Origin: Alcanivorax sp.
Lineage (GTDB): Bacteria; Pseudomonadota; Gammaproteobacteria; Pseudomonadales; Alcanivoracaceae
DNA: 64,000 bases
NCBI GenBank assembly: GCA_022565695.1
Contig: JAIUME010000010.1
Span: 1 to 64,000 of the forward strand
Direction of reading: 5' to 3'
Part shown: in pieces, positions 43,526 to 52,784 of the stretch
Layout of the letters: each line of letters begins with the position of its first letter
Position numbering within the stretch: position 1 is the first letter of the stretch
Notes under the pieces: generated by a model
Databases searched by the model: none
Told to the model about the DNA's origin: nothing
The model's input: only the letters and a program-made list of their open reading frames with translations
Made by a program: the position numbers and the translations under genes

Positions 43526-45484
43526 ATGAATTTCTTTGCGCAGCAGGCTCGCGCCCGCCGACGCACCAGTCTGCTGACCCTGTATTTCGTTGTGGCCGTC
43601 CTGGCCACAGCGCTGGCGGTCAACCTGGTGCTGTACCTGGGTCTGTTCTGGCTCAGTGACGGCACCTACCCGCCCGGAGAATGGCTGCGCTCGCCTGGCG
43701 CCGCCTGGGTCACACTGCTCACGCTCGGCATCATCCTCGGCGGTAGCCTGCTGAAGTTCTGGCGTCTTCGCGGCGGCGGCCCGGCACTGGCGGAGATGCT
43801 CAACGCCCGGCGCATTGACCCCGCCAGCAAGGATATCCACGAACGACGGCTGATCAATGTCGTGGAAGAAATGGCGATTGCTTCGGGCATCCCCGTGCCG
43901 CAGCTGTTTGTGCTGGACAAGGAGGCCGGTATCAACGCCTTTGCCGCAGGCTTCCGGCCGACAGAGAGCACCATCATGGTGACGCGAGGTACTCTGGAGC
44001 AGCTCAATCGAGACGAGCTGCAAGGCGTCATCGCCCACGAATTCAGCCACATCTTCAATGCCGACATGCGCCTCAACCTGCGCCTGATGGCGGTCCTGGC
44101 CGGCATTCTTGCCGTCGGCAAGGTCGGCGAGCTGATGCTGCGCAGCACCCATCGGCGCGGCCTGATGGTGCGCACCGGCAATAACCGCAATGCTGCAGGC
44201 GGCATCGCCGCTGCCATGGCAATGGGTGCGGCATTGATCGCCATCGGCTACATCGGCCTGTTCTTCGGCCGGCTGATCAAGGCCGCCATATCACGCCAGC
44301 GCGAGCTGCTGGCTGACGCCTCATCGGTGCAGTTCACCCGTAATCCGTCTGGCATCGCCAATGCACTGATCAAGATACGCAATGGTCAGGGGTCGTTGCT
44401 GGACAGTGCCCAGGCTGAGGACATGAGCCACATGTGCTTCGCCGACACGGTCTCCTTCAATATGCGGCGATTGCTGGCGACACACCCGGAGCTGGATGAA
44501 CGCCTGAAGGCCATCGGTCCCGAGTGGGTCCCCCGGGCGCGCAACAGGGCCCGGCAACAGGTCGTCAGCGAAACGCAGTCCGGTTTCGCACAGGGCACCG
44601 CGCAGGCCGTGGCCAGTGCAGGCGGCGCAGCACTGTCCGGCGGTACCGCCACGCTGCTCAGCCCGGCACTGCATTCGCAACCCGCATCCCGGCAGGTTGG
44701 CACCGTCACCCCCGCCCACGTGGGTTACGCTGCCCGCATTCTCGAATCGGTACCCCTGGGTCTGCGGGACCTGGTGCACGACAAGGCCGGCGCCGAGCAA
44801 TTGATGTACGCACTGGCCATCAGCGTCAGCCAGAGCCCGCCGGAAGAGTTGCTACCTGCCCTGAATCTGGCCGAGCCCGAGCAGGACGCGGTGGCCGCGC
44901 TGGTCCCGGTGGTGCAATCACTGGGAACGCGTATGCGACTGCCGCTCATTGACCTGGCCATCCCGACCCTCAAACAAGGCGATCAGACGACCCGCGATGC
45001 GGTATTACAGCGGCTGACAACGCTGATCCATGCCGACCGCCGCATGACCCTGTTCGAGTTCGTTCTGTTGCACGTGCTGCGCGATCATCTTGGCGCGAAG
45101 GCCGGTCACAACCAGTCGGTACGCCACCGCAGCTACCGTGCCGTGGCACCGGCCATACAGGTGCTGCTGTCGATGATGGTCTATGTCGGCGGACAGCGTG
45201 GCGAGGACGCCGAAGCCCTGTTTCGCCGTACCGCTGGCGTGCTGCTCCCTGCTGGCACACCGCTACTGGCGATTGAGGCCTGTACGCTGGATCGGCTGGC
45301 GCCGGCGCTGACGGAACTGGCCAGGCTGACACCGCTCTTGAAGGCTGGATTGGTGGATGCCTGCGCAGATGTGGTGTTGGCCGACAAGAAGGTTCAGGTT
45401 GCTGAAGCAGAGCTGTTACGGGCCATATGCACGCTGCTGGATTGCCCCATGCCACCGCTTTTCGACGCCACATCGGCAGCCTGA
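43526..45484 (+). CDS. M48-family membrane metallopeptidase (HtpX-like) with long C-terminal extension
   Basis: A 652-residue protease. Two N-terminal spans (about 16-40 and 52-75) precede the zinc motif HEFSH (171-175), with the third ligand Glu in the RQRELLADASSVQF region after two more hydrophobic segments. This core matches HtpX. The last ~330 residues are extra: a low-complexity stretch (QGTAQAVASAGGAALSGG) and a helical domain (LPLIDLAIPTLKQGD..., MTLFEFVLLHVLRDHL) as seen in a LemA-linked M48 subgroup. It probably degrades damaged membrane proteins; LemA may be its partner. Confidence 0.9.
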   Translation: MNFFAQQARARRRTSLLTLYFVVAVLATALAVNLVLYLGLFWLSDGTYPPGEWLRSPGAAWVTLLTLGIILGGSLLKFWRLRGGGPALAEMLNARRIDPASKDIHERRLINVVEEMAIASGIPVPQLFVLDKEAGINAFAAGFRPTESTIMVTRGTLEQLNRDELQGVIAHEFSHIFNADMRLNLRLMAVLAGILAVGKVGELMLRSTHRRGLMVRTGNNRNAAGGIAAAMAMGAALIAIGYIGLFFGRLIKAAISRQRELLADASSVQFTRNPSGIANALIKIRNGQGSLLDSAQAEDMSHMCFADTVSFNMRRLLATHPELDERLKAIGPEWVPRARNRARQQVVSETQSGFAQGTAQAVASAGGAALSGGTATLLSPALHSQPASRQVGTVTPAHVGYAARILESVPLGLRDLVHDKAGAEQLMYALAISVSQSPPEELLPALNLAEPEQDAVAALVPVVQSLGTRMRLPLIDLAIPTLKQGDQTTRDAVLQRLTTLIHADRRMTLFEFVLLHVLRDHLGAKAGHNQSVRHRSYRAVAPAIQVLLSMMVYVGGQRGEDAEALFRRTAGVLLPAGTPLLAIEACTLDRLAPALTELARLTPLLKAGLVDACADVVLADKKVQVAEAELLRAICTLLDCPMPPLFDATSAA

Positions 45485-45519
45485 TCAATGACGTCTGGAG
45501 AACAGGTGTTCGCTGACGT

Positions 45520-45542
45520 GTAAGCCCTGGCTTACAGCTTTT
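45520..45542 (+). terminator. Weak hairpin terminator after the M48 gene
   Basis: GTAAGCC and GGCTTAC pair around CT (45520-45535) and TTTT follows at 45539-45542. It is short but placed 36 bases after the stop codon. Confidence 0.45.
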
Positions 45543-45696
45543 ATGGCAATTGTCTTATTTCGATTATTGCTGAAGCTGTCAGACTGGTCCCGGTGAGACA
45601 GGGATAGCACAGTCCGCACGATCGCAGGCATGAGCCGGCTCAAGCGCGTATGGGCAGGCGGGCATGGGAAAGGAACGAGACAGGGGAGCAACACCG

Positions 45697-46068
45697 ATGC
45701 AATTCCACAAAGCCAGCGAGCAAAATGCCTGGGATGCCGTGGCCAGCGTCACGCATGCCATACGCCGTAATGAAAATGCGCACCCTGATCTGCTGCGCTG
45801 GCTGCAAGCACAGGGCGTGGACATCAACCAGGCCGTCTTTCCCTGCGTCGGTCTATTCGACAGCGATGTCTTTTCCGGCACGCTGGTGTCCCAGGACCGC
45901 CGCGTCTACGAATACTTTGTTGATCTCAGCGAGCCTGAATCCGGCGACTTTGAAGACGTCACCGACGAACTCGGCCCCAAGGATCCCGCCCACCCGGACA
46001 GCGATGTGCGCGATCTGATCACCATGGCGCTGATCTTCTTTGACAACCAGCGCGGCCAGGCTGCCTGA
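45697..46068 (+). CDS. Hypothetical acidic protein
   Basis: A 123-residue soluble acidic protein (DSDVFSGTLVSQDRRVYEYFVDLSEPESGDFEDVTDELG). The start MQFHKAS follows GGGGAG nine bases upstream; an earlier in-frame ATG at 45664 has no ribosome site. No signal peptide or membrane span. I do not recognise a family. It stands alone, convergent with the flavoprotein gene, with a 212-base upstream gap that contains an A/T-rich stretch around 45545-45570. Confidence 0.7.
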   Translation: MQFHKASEQNAWDAVASVTHAIRRNENAHPDLLRWLQAQGVDINQAVFPCVGLFDSDVFSGTLVSQDRRVYEYFVDLSEPESGDFEDVTDELGPKDPAHPDSDVRDLITMALIFFDNQRGQAA

Positions 46069-46131
46069 GAGGCCAGGCCGTTACGCTTGTTGTCTACGTT
46101 TATTGTCTACGTTTGTCGTCTACGTTCGCCG

Positions 46132-47295
46132 TCACCCGACACCGCGCTGCATTGCAGGCACCTGGCGGTGCAGAAACCAGCGCTCCGTGACCACTTTGCG
46201 CGTAAACCACCGGCTGCGCATGAGCGGCCCCACCAGCAAATCCCTGACCCACTCCGGCGCCGGTACCGGCGCATTACCCTCATCGCCGCGCACGCCAAAG
46301 CGTTGCCGCACTGCCGCCTCATAGTCATACAGCGTAGAGCCGGGCGCAGCCTCGGCCAGTGCGTCGGCCGCCATCAGGGCTGACTCCACCGCCGGCCTGA
46401 TGCCTTCGCCACTCTGCGTGTAGGCCAGACCTGCTGCATCACCGATCAGACAAACGCCCGGTGCTACCAATGGTCGCCGGGCATGCCCGTAAAGGAGGTA
46501 CGCGTGCCCCTTGTAGCGGTGGGGCAACGATGCCGGCAGGCGCCCGGTGCGCTGCATCATCTCGACAAATTCCTCGAGATGCTCTGTCAGCCGGTGATTA
46601 TCCTCCCGTCCCAGTCCGATATTCAGGTAATCCCCCTTGCGGAACACCCAGGCATAACCCTTGAGATCACGGCAGAACCACAACTCGGGACAGTCCCCTG
46701 CCACGGCACAGGCGGCAACCTGTTCAGGCGACAGGCGAAACTCCACTTCCTTCGCGGTCACGGCCAGTTCGTGTTTGCCCGGGCCATCGCCGAGCAGACG
46801 CGCCACCGGGCAGAAGTGCCCGCCGGCACCCACCAGCCAGGGCGCCTGATAGCGACCATTCACACACCACTCGCCATAGCGATGCGTCAGTTCGTTCACG
46901 CTCTCACCCAGTATTTTTTCCACCGGCGCCCGCGACAACAGATAGTGATCGAACTCACAACGACGGATGCCGTAGCTCACCGGGGTACTGCCGTGATCGT
47001 TGACACACGGTGCCTGCCCCATCAGACCAATGCTGAAGCGGTGGATCGGCTGCAGCACCCGGCCATCACGGGCATATTCCTCCGGCGTAATACCAAGACT
47101 GGTCAGCACCGCCGGCGTCACCCAGCCCGCGCAGGTCTTGTCACGAGGAAAGGTCGCCTTGTCGAGAATCAACACCCGCCAGCCGTTGTCCGCGAGTGCG
47201 CTGGCCAGCGTGCTGCCCGCCGGCCCGCCCCCCACAATGATCAGATCATAGTGAATCAGATCCGCCACAGAATCGGTCATGACTGAATCGGACAT
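46132..47295 (-). CDS. FAD-dependent oxidoreductase, geranylgeranyl-reductase-like
   Basis: A 387-residue flavoprotein with the Rossmann dinucleotide motif GGGPAGS (22-28), the motif YDLIIVGGGPAGSTLASALA at the start, and a second FAD segment GVCLIGDAAGLAYTQSGEGIRPAVESA. DKTCAGWVTPAVL follows the GGR pattern, in which a Cys near the flavin is conserved. Relatives saturate isoprenoid or fatty double bonds. It is 17 bases downstream of a CFA-synthase-like gene on the same strand, so it probably acts on the methylated or a related lipid. Substrate not known. Confidence 0.85.
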   Translation of the reverse strand: MSDSVMTDSVADLIHYDLIIVGGGPAGSTLASALADNGWRVLILDKATFPRDKTCAGWVTPAVLTSLGITPEEYARDGRVLQPIHRFSIGLMGQAPCVNDHGSTPVSYGIRRCEFDHYLLSRAPVEKILGESVNELTHRYGEWCVNGRYQAPWLVGAGGHFCPVARLLGDGPGKHELAVTAKEVEFRLSPEQVAACAVAGDCPELWFCRDLKGYAWVFRKGDYLNIGLGREDNHRLTEHLEEFVEMMQRTGRLPASLPHRYKGHAYLLYGHARRPLVAPGVCLIGDAAGLAYTQSGEGIRPAVESALMAADALAEAAPGSTLYDYEAAVRQRFGVRGDEGNAPVPAPEWVRDLLVGPLMRSRWFTRKVVTERWFLHRQVPAMQRGVG

Positions 47296-47312
47296 GGGTT
47301 ACACTCCGCTCT

Positions 47313-48632
47313 TCAAGAGGCCACGGCGGTCTCTTTCTCGCTGCCTTTGCCGCCCGCCGCCAGCGCACTCTGGCGGTACATATGGTGCCGGTTGTGCGGT
47401 ATCCGATTCGATGCCGCCGGGGCAAACACCACCTGAAACAGTTGCATGGTGCCGGTGGTGAAGCCGGCCACCGACCCGGCCAGATAGAGATCCCAGGCAC
47501 GGACAAAGGTGTCGTCATAGTCCGCGCGCACCTGCTCCCGGTGCGCCAGAAAACGCTCCCGCCAGTGGCGCAACGTTCGCGCGTAGTGCAGGCGCAGGTT
47601 TTCCATATCCAGTACCGAAAAATCACTCTGCTCGAACAACCGCATCAGCTCTACCGGACCCGGCACATGACAGCCGGGGAATATCCGTTTTTCAATCCAG
47701 CCGTTGACCGGCGCCGGACGATTGCGGCCGATGGTATGGATCAGCCCGATACCTTCCGGCTTCAGCACACGATTGATGGCCTGGCCAAGGGACGGATAAT
47801 TGGCTGGCCCCACATGCTCGAGCATGCCCACCGACACGAAGGCATCGCAGCGCGTCATCGGACGGACACCTGAACCGATATTGCGGTAATCATCCTCGAT
47901 GTATTCCACCTGGTCAGCCACGCCCTCTTGCTGAGCACGCTCACGGGCCCAGCGAATCTGCTCCGGGGAGATATTGAATGCCTTGACCCGCACACCGCAA
48001 TAACGCGCCATATAACGGGCCAACCCGCCCCAGCCACACCCGGCTTCCACCACCGTTTGTCCGGGTTTGAGACAGAGCTTGCGGCAGACATGCTCCAGCT
48101 TGGCCAACTGCGCCTGCTCCAGGGAGTACTCCGGCTGCTCGTAATAGGCGCAGGTGTATTGCATCGCCGCCTCGTCCAGCCAAAGGCGATAGAAGCTGTT
48201 ACCGAGGTCGTAGTGGTGATGGATATTGAGGCGGGCATCCTGCTCGCTGGCACCCTCCCGGGCCGGGTCTCGCCATAACCTGGCCAGCCAGGGCGGCTGC
48301 AACGTGGCGCCTTTGGCCAGGCTGGGATACAGATGTATCAGGAACTCATCCAGCGCACCGCTGACGGTGATACGCCCACTGGCATAGAGATCACCGAAAG
48401 CCATATTCGGGCTGCGCAGGAGTTGGTACAGCGCGCCGCGATCCGCGATGGTCACGGTGTACGCCGCCTGATCAGGGCCAGTGGATGATTGATCCCAGAG
48501 TTGCAGCCGTATGGAAGGGGAGCCTGCCATGCGGTGTAGCCAGGCCAGCAGACGGCGCTCAGGGGGCCAGGCCGGGCGCGACGTTGCCCGGGGCTGATGA
48601 CGTGTCACGATACTCGCGGTGTCACGCGGCAT
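47313..48632 (-). CDS. Cyclopropane-fatty-acyl-phospholipid synthase-family methyltransferase
   Basis: A 439-residue SAM enzyme. The N-terminal domain (to ~135) binds phospholipid; NIHHHYDLGNSFYRLWLD and YTCAYYEQPEYSLEQAQ lead into the SAM site VVEAGCGWGGLARYMA (near 196) and SVGMLEHVGP. These are the usual landmarks of Cfa and related methyltransferases that act on the double bond of membrane acyl chains. The product could be a cyclopropane or a methyl branch. The ATG has GGGAGG six bases upstream, behind a 14-base tandem repeat. It forms an operon with the flavoprotein. Confidence 0.9.
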   Translation of the reverse strand: MPRDTASIVTRHQPRATSRPAWPPERRLLAWLHRMAGSPSIRLQLWDQSSTGPDQAAYTVTIADRGALYQLLRSPNMAFGDLYASGRITVSGALDEFLIHLYPSLAKGATLQPPWLARLWRDPAREGASEQDARLNIHHHYDLGNSFYRLWLDEAAMQYTCAYYEQPEYSLEQAQLAKLEHVCRKLCLKPGQTVVEAGCGWGGLARYMARYCGVRVKAFNISPEQIRWARERAQQEGVADQVEYIEDDYRNIGSGVRPMTRCDAFVSVGMLEHVGPANYPSLGQAINRVLKPEGIGLIHTIGRNRPAPVNGWIEKRIFPGCHVPGPVELMRLFEQSDFSVLDMENLRLHYARTLRHWRERFLAHREQVRADYDDTFVRAWDLYLAGSVAGFTTGTMQLFQVVFAPAASNRIPHNRHHMYRQSALAAGGKGSEKETAVAS

Positions 48633-48647
48633 GGTTCACCTCCCACA

Positions 48648-48675
48648 GTTCCTTGTCGAAAGTTCCGTGTCGAAA
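48648..48675 (-). promoter_or_regulatory. 14-bp tandem repeat in the CFA-like gene leader
   Basis: GTTCCTTGTCGAAA (48648-48661) is followed directly by GTTCCGTGTCGAAA (48662-48675), thirteen of fourteen bases alike. On the minus strand it reads TTTCGACAMGGAAC twice, close upstream of the ribosome site. Could be a direct-repeat operator or a slippage duplication. Confidence 0.55.
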
Positions 48676-48793
48676 GCTTCACCACGCACCACGACCGTCA
48701 AGGACGGCCACTGCCCGAATGCGCCCCCTGAGTATAACGGCAACCGACAGCTGAAATGCAAGAGGACAGCAGGGGGCGGGCAATCCTGACGAG

Positions 48794-49906
48794 CTACTCT
48801 GACACCGTGTCCCGGAAAGGCAGCAAGGTCAGGGCTTCTTCCCGGTAGGCCGCAACGGCCGCCGCTTCCCGGCGACAGAAGTCACCGATAGCGTCATGAA
48901 AGCGGCGGTCCACCAGATGGTGGAGGGACCAGGTGATGACGGGCTCGAAGCCGCGCAACAGCTTGTGCTCGCCCTGGACGCCGGGGTCAAACTCGTTCAG
49001 GCCCCGCTCGATGCTGAATTCAATGCCCTGGTAATAGCAGAGCTCGAAATGCAGGGCGTCATAGTCTCTCAAGGCGCCCCAGTAACGCCCGTAAAGGCGA
49101 CTGTCGTCAAACAGGTAGAGCGCTGCGGCCACGGGAATGTCAGTGCCCGCCGTGTCAGGGTCCCGTTCGTCGAAAGCCACACTCATCATCAATTGTTCAG
49201 GCATGTGTTGCGCCAGCAGACGAAAGAACTGCTGGCTCAGGTAAGGCGCCTGACCGCGTTTGAGGTAGGTGCTGGCATAGCAGGCATAGAACGCATCCCA
49301 CCAGCGCTCCGGAATGGCGTTGCCGCAGGCACGGTCAGTGCGCAGATGCTGCTCACTGATGCGCCGACGCTCACGGCGTAACCCCTTTCGTTTGCGCGAA
49401 ACCAGCGCATCGAGGAAGCCATCGAAATCGGCGTAACCCCGGTTGAACCAGCGAAAATGGCAGGCCTGACGGGAAATCAGGGGCAAGTCCGCCAGCGCCT
49501 CGCGGGTAGGCTGGTCGGGAAACAGCAGGTGCCAGCCCGAGGCACCGGTGTCCTGCAACTGCGCCTGAATCTGCGGCCACAACCAGGCCGCAGCATCCTG
49601 ACCGGCGGGCAGCTGCCAGCGAGGGCCCGGCACTGGCGTGTAGGGCACCGCCGTAATCAGCTTGGGATAATAGGCGAGACCATAGCGTTGGTATGCGTGG
49701 GCCCATTGATGGTCGAAGACATACTCGCCCCAGGGATTGTCCTTGGCATACAGGGGCATCCAGCCCTGTGCGGCACTCTCCAGAGATAGGTCGCCTGGGG
49801 ACCGGTCGCCCAGAGACATATCATGCCAGCCGGCAGCCGCACCGACCGCGCCGGTATCTGCCAGGGCATTGAGATAGGCAGCACGAAGAAAAGGATAGTG
49901 AGCCAT
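48794..49906 (-). CDS. FemAB-like acyltransferase (DUF482/GNAT family)
   Basis: A 370-residue protein of the peptidogalycan-biosynthesis/FemAB_like family. Marks are YPFLRAAYLNAL at the start, AAQGWMPLYAKDNPWGEYVFDHQWAHAYQRYG, YPKLITAVPYTPVPGPR, HFRWFNRGYADFDGFLDALVSRKRKGLRRERR and ELCYYQGIEFSIERGLNEFDPGVQGEHKLLRGF. The fold is a double GNAT that may move an acyl or aminoacyl group; the substrate is unknown. The ATG has GGGA five bases upstream. It is 160 bases upstream of the CFA-like gene on the same strand, possibly one long unit. Confidence 0.88.
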   Translation of the reverse strand: MAHYPFLRAAYLNALADTGAVGAAAGWHDMSLGDRSPGDLSLESAAQGWMPLYAKDNPWGEYVFDHQWAHAYQRYGLAYYPKLITAVPYTPVPGPRWQLPAGQDAAAWLWPQIQAQLQDTGASGWHLLFPDQPTREALADLPLISRQACHFRWFNRGYADFDGFLDALVSRKRKGLRRERRRISEQHLRTDRACGNAIPERWWDAFYACYASTYLKRGQAPYLSQQFFRLLAQHMPEQLMMSVAFDERDPDTAGTDIPVAAALYLFDDSRLYGRYWGALRDYDALHFELCYYQGIEFSIERGLNEFDPGVQGEHKLLRGFEPVITWSLHHLVDRRFHDAIGDFCRREAAAVAAYREEALTLLPFRDTVSE

Positions 49907-50007
49907 GAATTCCCATGAATGTTGATGCGATTGTTCAAATCTTGCCCGGCTTGGTTACAATGCGCGCCCGACTATAAGCAATCACAAGCAAGGTGACGTC
50001 AACTGTT

Positions 50008-50664
50008 ATGCAAGATGTACGATTTCTGACACCCTTTTACCTGTTCTTTGCCGCACTGTTCGGCCTGTGCGGCCTGGCCCTGGCATTTTCTCCCAGCGGC
50101 CTTTTCAGCCTCTGGCACCCCCAGCAGGACGCCGACGCGATGGTCCCGGTCCTGGCGCGCCAGGCCGGCGCAGGGCTGCTGCTGGCCGCCGCCATCACTG
50201 TCGTTTGCCTCCGGGCAGGCGGCCTGCGCACGGCACTGCACTGCCTCGTGCTGCTGTTTCTTGTCGCATTCGCCGCCAGCCATGGCGCGCTGCTGGCTGG
50301 CCCGGCCAGCTGGATGCTGCTGCCCGTCGCGCTCTTTGCCCTGCCCCTGCTGATGACCGGCACCGCTGCGCTGGTGCGCCAGTTTGCTGGCGCCGGGCGT
50401 TTGCCCGCCGTCAAGGCAACCCGCAGCCGTGATGCCTCACCCGGGGCCGCCGCACGCGGCAGCCTGCAGGGCGAAATCAAATGGTTCAACCCGAACAAGG
50501 GCTTCGGCTTCATTCAGAGCGATGACGGCCGCGAAGTATTTGTTCACTTCCGTGCCTTGCAGAATGGTGGCCGACGCACCCTGCGCCAGGGCGCGCGCGT
50601 CAGTTTCGAGGTTCGCGACACCGAACGTGGCGAGCAAGCGCAAGACGTGTACGTGGAAGACTGA
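50008..50664 (+). CDS. Membrane protein with C-terminal cold-shock domain
   Basis: A 218-residue fusion. The N-terminal ~120 residues hold four hydrophobic spans (about 7-27, 46-65, 70-90 and 96-118), joined by a basic linker to a cold-shock domain (about 154-218). That domain has [15 protein letters not shown] (155-169, RNP1), EVFVHF (RNP2) and ends ...QAQDVYVED. The domain would bind single-stranded RNA or DNA from the cytoplasmic side. The start at MQDVRF follows AAGGTGA; a GTG five codons earlier is an alternative. Other known membrane/cold-shock fusions (with DUF1294) have the reverse order. Confidence 0.85.
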   Translation: MQDVRFLTPFYLFFAALFGLCGLALAFSPSGLFSLWHPQQDADAMVPVLARQAGAGLLLAAAITVVCLRAGGLRTALHCLVLLFLVAFAASHGALLAGPASWMLLPVALFALPLLMTGTAALVRQFAGAGRLPAVKATRSRDASPGAAARGSLQGEIKWFNPNKGFGFIQSDDGREVFVHFRALQNGGRRTLRQGARVSFEVRDTERGEQAQDVYVED

Positions 50665-50690
50665 AGCACTGCATCCGCCTCGGGACAGCG

Positions 50691-51383
50691 TCACGCTTCC
50701 CGGGGCGGCACAGGGCCAACCGGCGTACCTGGCCTGGCCAGTGCCCACAGCACTGTCACGATAGCACCCGTGCACAACCAGGGATCCAGCAAGTAATCCC
50801 AGAGGTTGCCCGACGGCAGTAGCTGCAACGCAAAGGCACACTGTGCCGCCACCAGCAGCAGGCAAAGGTGGTAGGCACGCAATACCCACAACGCCAGCCC
50901 CAGGCAGAGCAACCCTGTACTGAGGCGGAAGTCGCCGAAGCCAGCCCCCCAGATATCTGCAGCCCCTGCTCCCGGCCCCAGCCCCAGCGCTGCCGGATAA
51001 ACCACCAGCCCCGCCACGATCACGCCGAAAATCAGCATGCGCCGCTGCCCGTCAGGCAAGGCCAGACTGCCCCAGCCAGGGCGCCTCTGGCACCACGGGT
51101 GCAGCAGATACAACACTGCCAGCAGGCCGCTGGTGATACTGAAACGCCCCTGCCCGGCCCATGCACCCGGCAATCCATCAGACAATCCATCAGACAAGCC
51201 ATCAAACAAGCCCTGCGACGAGAGCCCGGCCAACACGGCCATGCAAATGGCCACGGCGGCGATCACCGGCCACCGGGAAGCTGGCGTACGTGTCGACCCC
51301 ACCGCCGTCAGCAATGCCGTCGCCAGGGCGGCATAGACCAGTGTCGCCAGCACCAGGCTGGCCAGTACAGCATAGGTCATCAT
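50691..51383 (-). CDS. Polytopic membrane protein, unknown function
   Basis: A 230-residue protein with about six membrane spans (first at 3-25, TYAVLASLVLATLVYAALA). Between spans two and three lies a short tandem repeat, DGLSDGLSDGL, matching a 12-base DNA repeat at about 51170-51210. GGGGAGACATC precedes the double ATG. Its start overlaps the upstream propeller gene by four bases, so the two are translated together. Not recognised. Confidence 0.75.
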   Translation of the reverse strand: MMTYAVLASLVLATLVYAALATALLTAVGSTRTPASRWPVIAAVAICMAVLAGLSSQGLFDGLSDGLSDGLPGAWAGQGRFSITSGLLAVLYLLHPWCQRRPGWGSLALPDGQRRMLIFGVIVAGLVVYPAALGLGPGAGAADIWGAGFGDFRLSTGLLCLGLALWVLRAYHLCLLLVAAQCAFALQLLPSGNLWDYLLDPWLCTGAIVTVLWALARPGTPVGPVPPREA

Positions 51384-52576
51384 GATGTCTCCCCTGTCCA
51401 GGCGGCGCTGAACACCTGATGCCGCAGTCGGCAGCCGTCGTCGGCGTACAACAGGTGCACCATGCCGTCCGCCGCAATCGTCAATGCCGGTGCCCCGGTG
51501 GCCTGGCCATCTGGCCGGCGGCATTGTCCGGCGCGGTCGGCCAGTGTCACCGGTGTGCGCCAGCGCTGGCCGGCATCTTGCCCGCGGTGCCACTGCAGTG
51601 CGCCGCCCTCACTGACGGCAACCAGACCCCAGTCCCCTTCCGCGAGGCGCAACGCCGCAAGACTGTTGCCCGGCGCCAGCGTCCCCGCCGCAGACAAGGC
51701 CTGCGGTACGGACCAGCGCTCGCCTCGATCGGCCGTGCCCGACCAGAAGAGTGGGCCCGGCTCCGCCGCGGGGGTCAGCAGTTGCAGGGCGCTCTCACCG
51801 CCGTCCGCCAGCAGTATCGCCGTGCCCGCCGCCTGATCGTCGGGCAGCCGCTGGCTGGCGGCGATGTAGGGGGCGCCTTGCTGTGTACCCCGCTGACGGC
51901 CTTCCTGAATAGCCACACGCAACCAGACCAGCGTATCGCCACGCTGCACCAGCAGGGCATGACTGCCATCAGTGCGCCGGGCTGCCGGGCCGGCGAGCCG
52001 CACCGCCTGGCCGGGCAACGCACTCAACAGCGGACCAGAGCGCAGGTGCCACCCGCTGCCATCCTGCACCGCAAGGGTCAGCGCAGGCGTTGCCCCGCCG
52101 CTGATCGCGTAGATGTGGACCTCGTCGCGGGCGCCTCGCACCACCACCACACCACGGTCCAGACCGCCTTTGCCGGCATGAGTCTCCGGCGGCAGCGTTT
52201 CCGTGTCGCTCCAGCGCCCGGTCTCCCGATCACCGCTGGCAGGGGTGTAGGTCGCGCTGTGAAGTCCGCCCTGGTGCTGCCAGAGCGCCCGCAAGCGCCC
52301 CTCTGGCAGGGATACCCAGGCCGGCGAGTGACCGTCCTGCACCGGCAGGGGCAAAGGCACCGCTGCCGGGCCTGAGCCCACCTCGGCTGCGGCGATCTGC
52401 GGCACAGGCGCCACCTGAAACGGCGGCGTGCTTTGCCACAGATGACCGGGCAAGCTGGCGTAGTAGCCCAGCACCAGCAACGCCCCGATACCCAGATGCA
52501 GGCCCTTGCTGTGGAAGAAATGACGGACAGCCTGACCGAAATCGGGCGTCCCATCGGGTTTTTGCGGCTCTTGCAT
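51380..52576 (-). CDS. Membrane-anchored beta-propeller (sialidase/BNR-like) protein
   Basis: A 398-residue protein with a short cytoplasmic N-terminus, one span (about 25-45, LHLGIGALLVLGYYASLPGHLW) and a large periplasmic domain of repeated beta-blades: GDRETGRWSDTETLP, GTADRGERWSVPQAL and HRGQDAGQRWRTPVTL are Asp-box-like (S/TxDxGxxW). No sialidase catalytic Arg triad or Tyr/Glu pair is evident, so binding rather than hydrolysis is likely. It is coupled to the membrane protein downstream by a four-base overlap. Confidence 0.75.
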   Translation of the reverse strand: MQEPQKPDGTPDFGQAVRHFFHSKGLHLGIGALLVLGYYASLPGHLWQSTPPFQVAPVPQIAAAEVGSGPAAVPLPLPVQDGHSPAWVSLPEGRLRALWQHQGGLHSATYTPASGDRETGRWSDTETLPPETHAGKGGLDRGVVVVRGARDEVHIYAISGGATPALTLAVQDGSGWHLRSGPLLSALPGQAVRLAGPAARRTDGSHALLVQRGDTLVWLRVAIQEGRQRGTQQGAPYIAASQRLPDDQAAGTAILLADGGESALQLLTPAAEPGPLFWSGTADRGERWSVPQALSAAGTLAPGNSLAALRLAEGDWGLVAVSEGGALQWHRGQDAGQRWRTPVTLADRAGQCRRPDGQATGAPALTIAADGMVHLLYADDGCRLRHQVFSAAWTGETS

Positions 52577-52784
52577 GACGTGGTCCTGTGTTGCTCACAG
52601 CGGCACATGATACACGGGGAACGGCCCCTCTTACGTGATTTGCCCCAGCCCGGCTGGCACCGGCAACCCCACTCTTGTGCTATGCACCTCTCACTGATAA
52701 TTTGAACCAGTTCAAAGAATGCGCCCTTCACACTGCGGCGCAGGCCCGCTTCATAACACACAAGAACAACGCGGGGTACTACAC

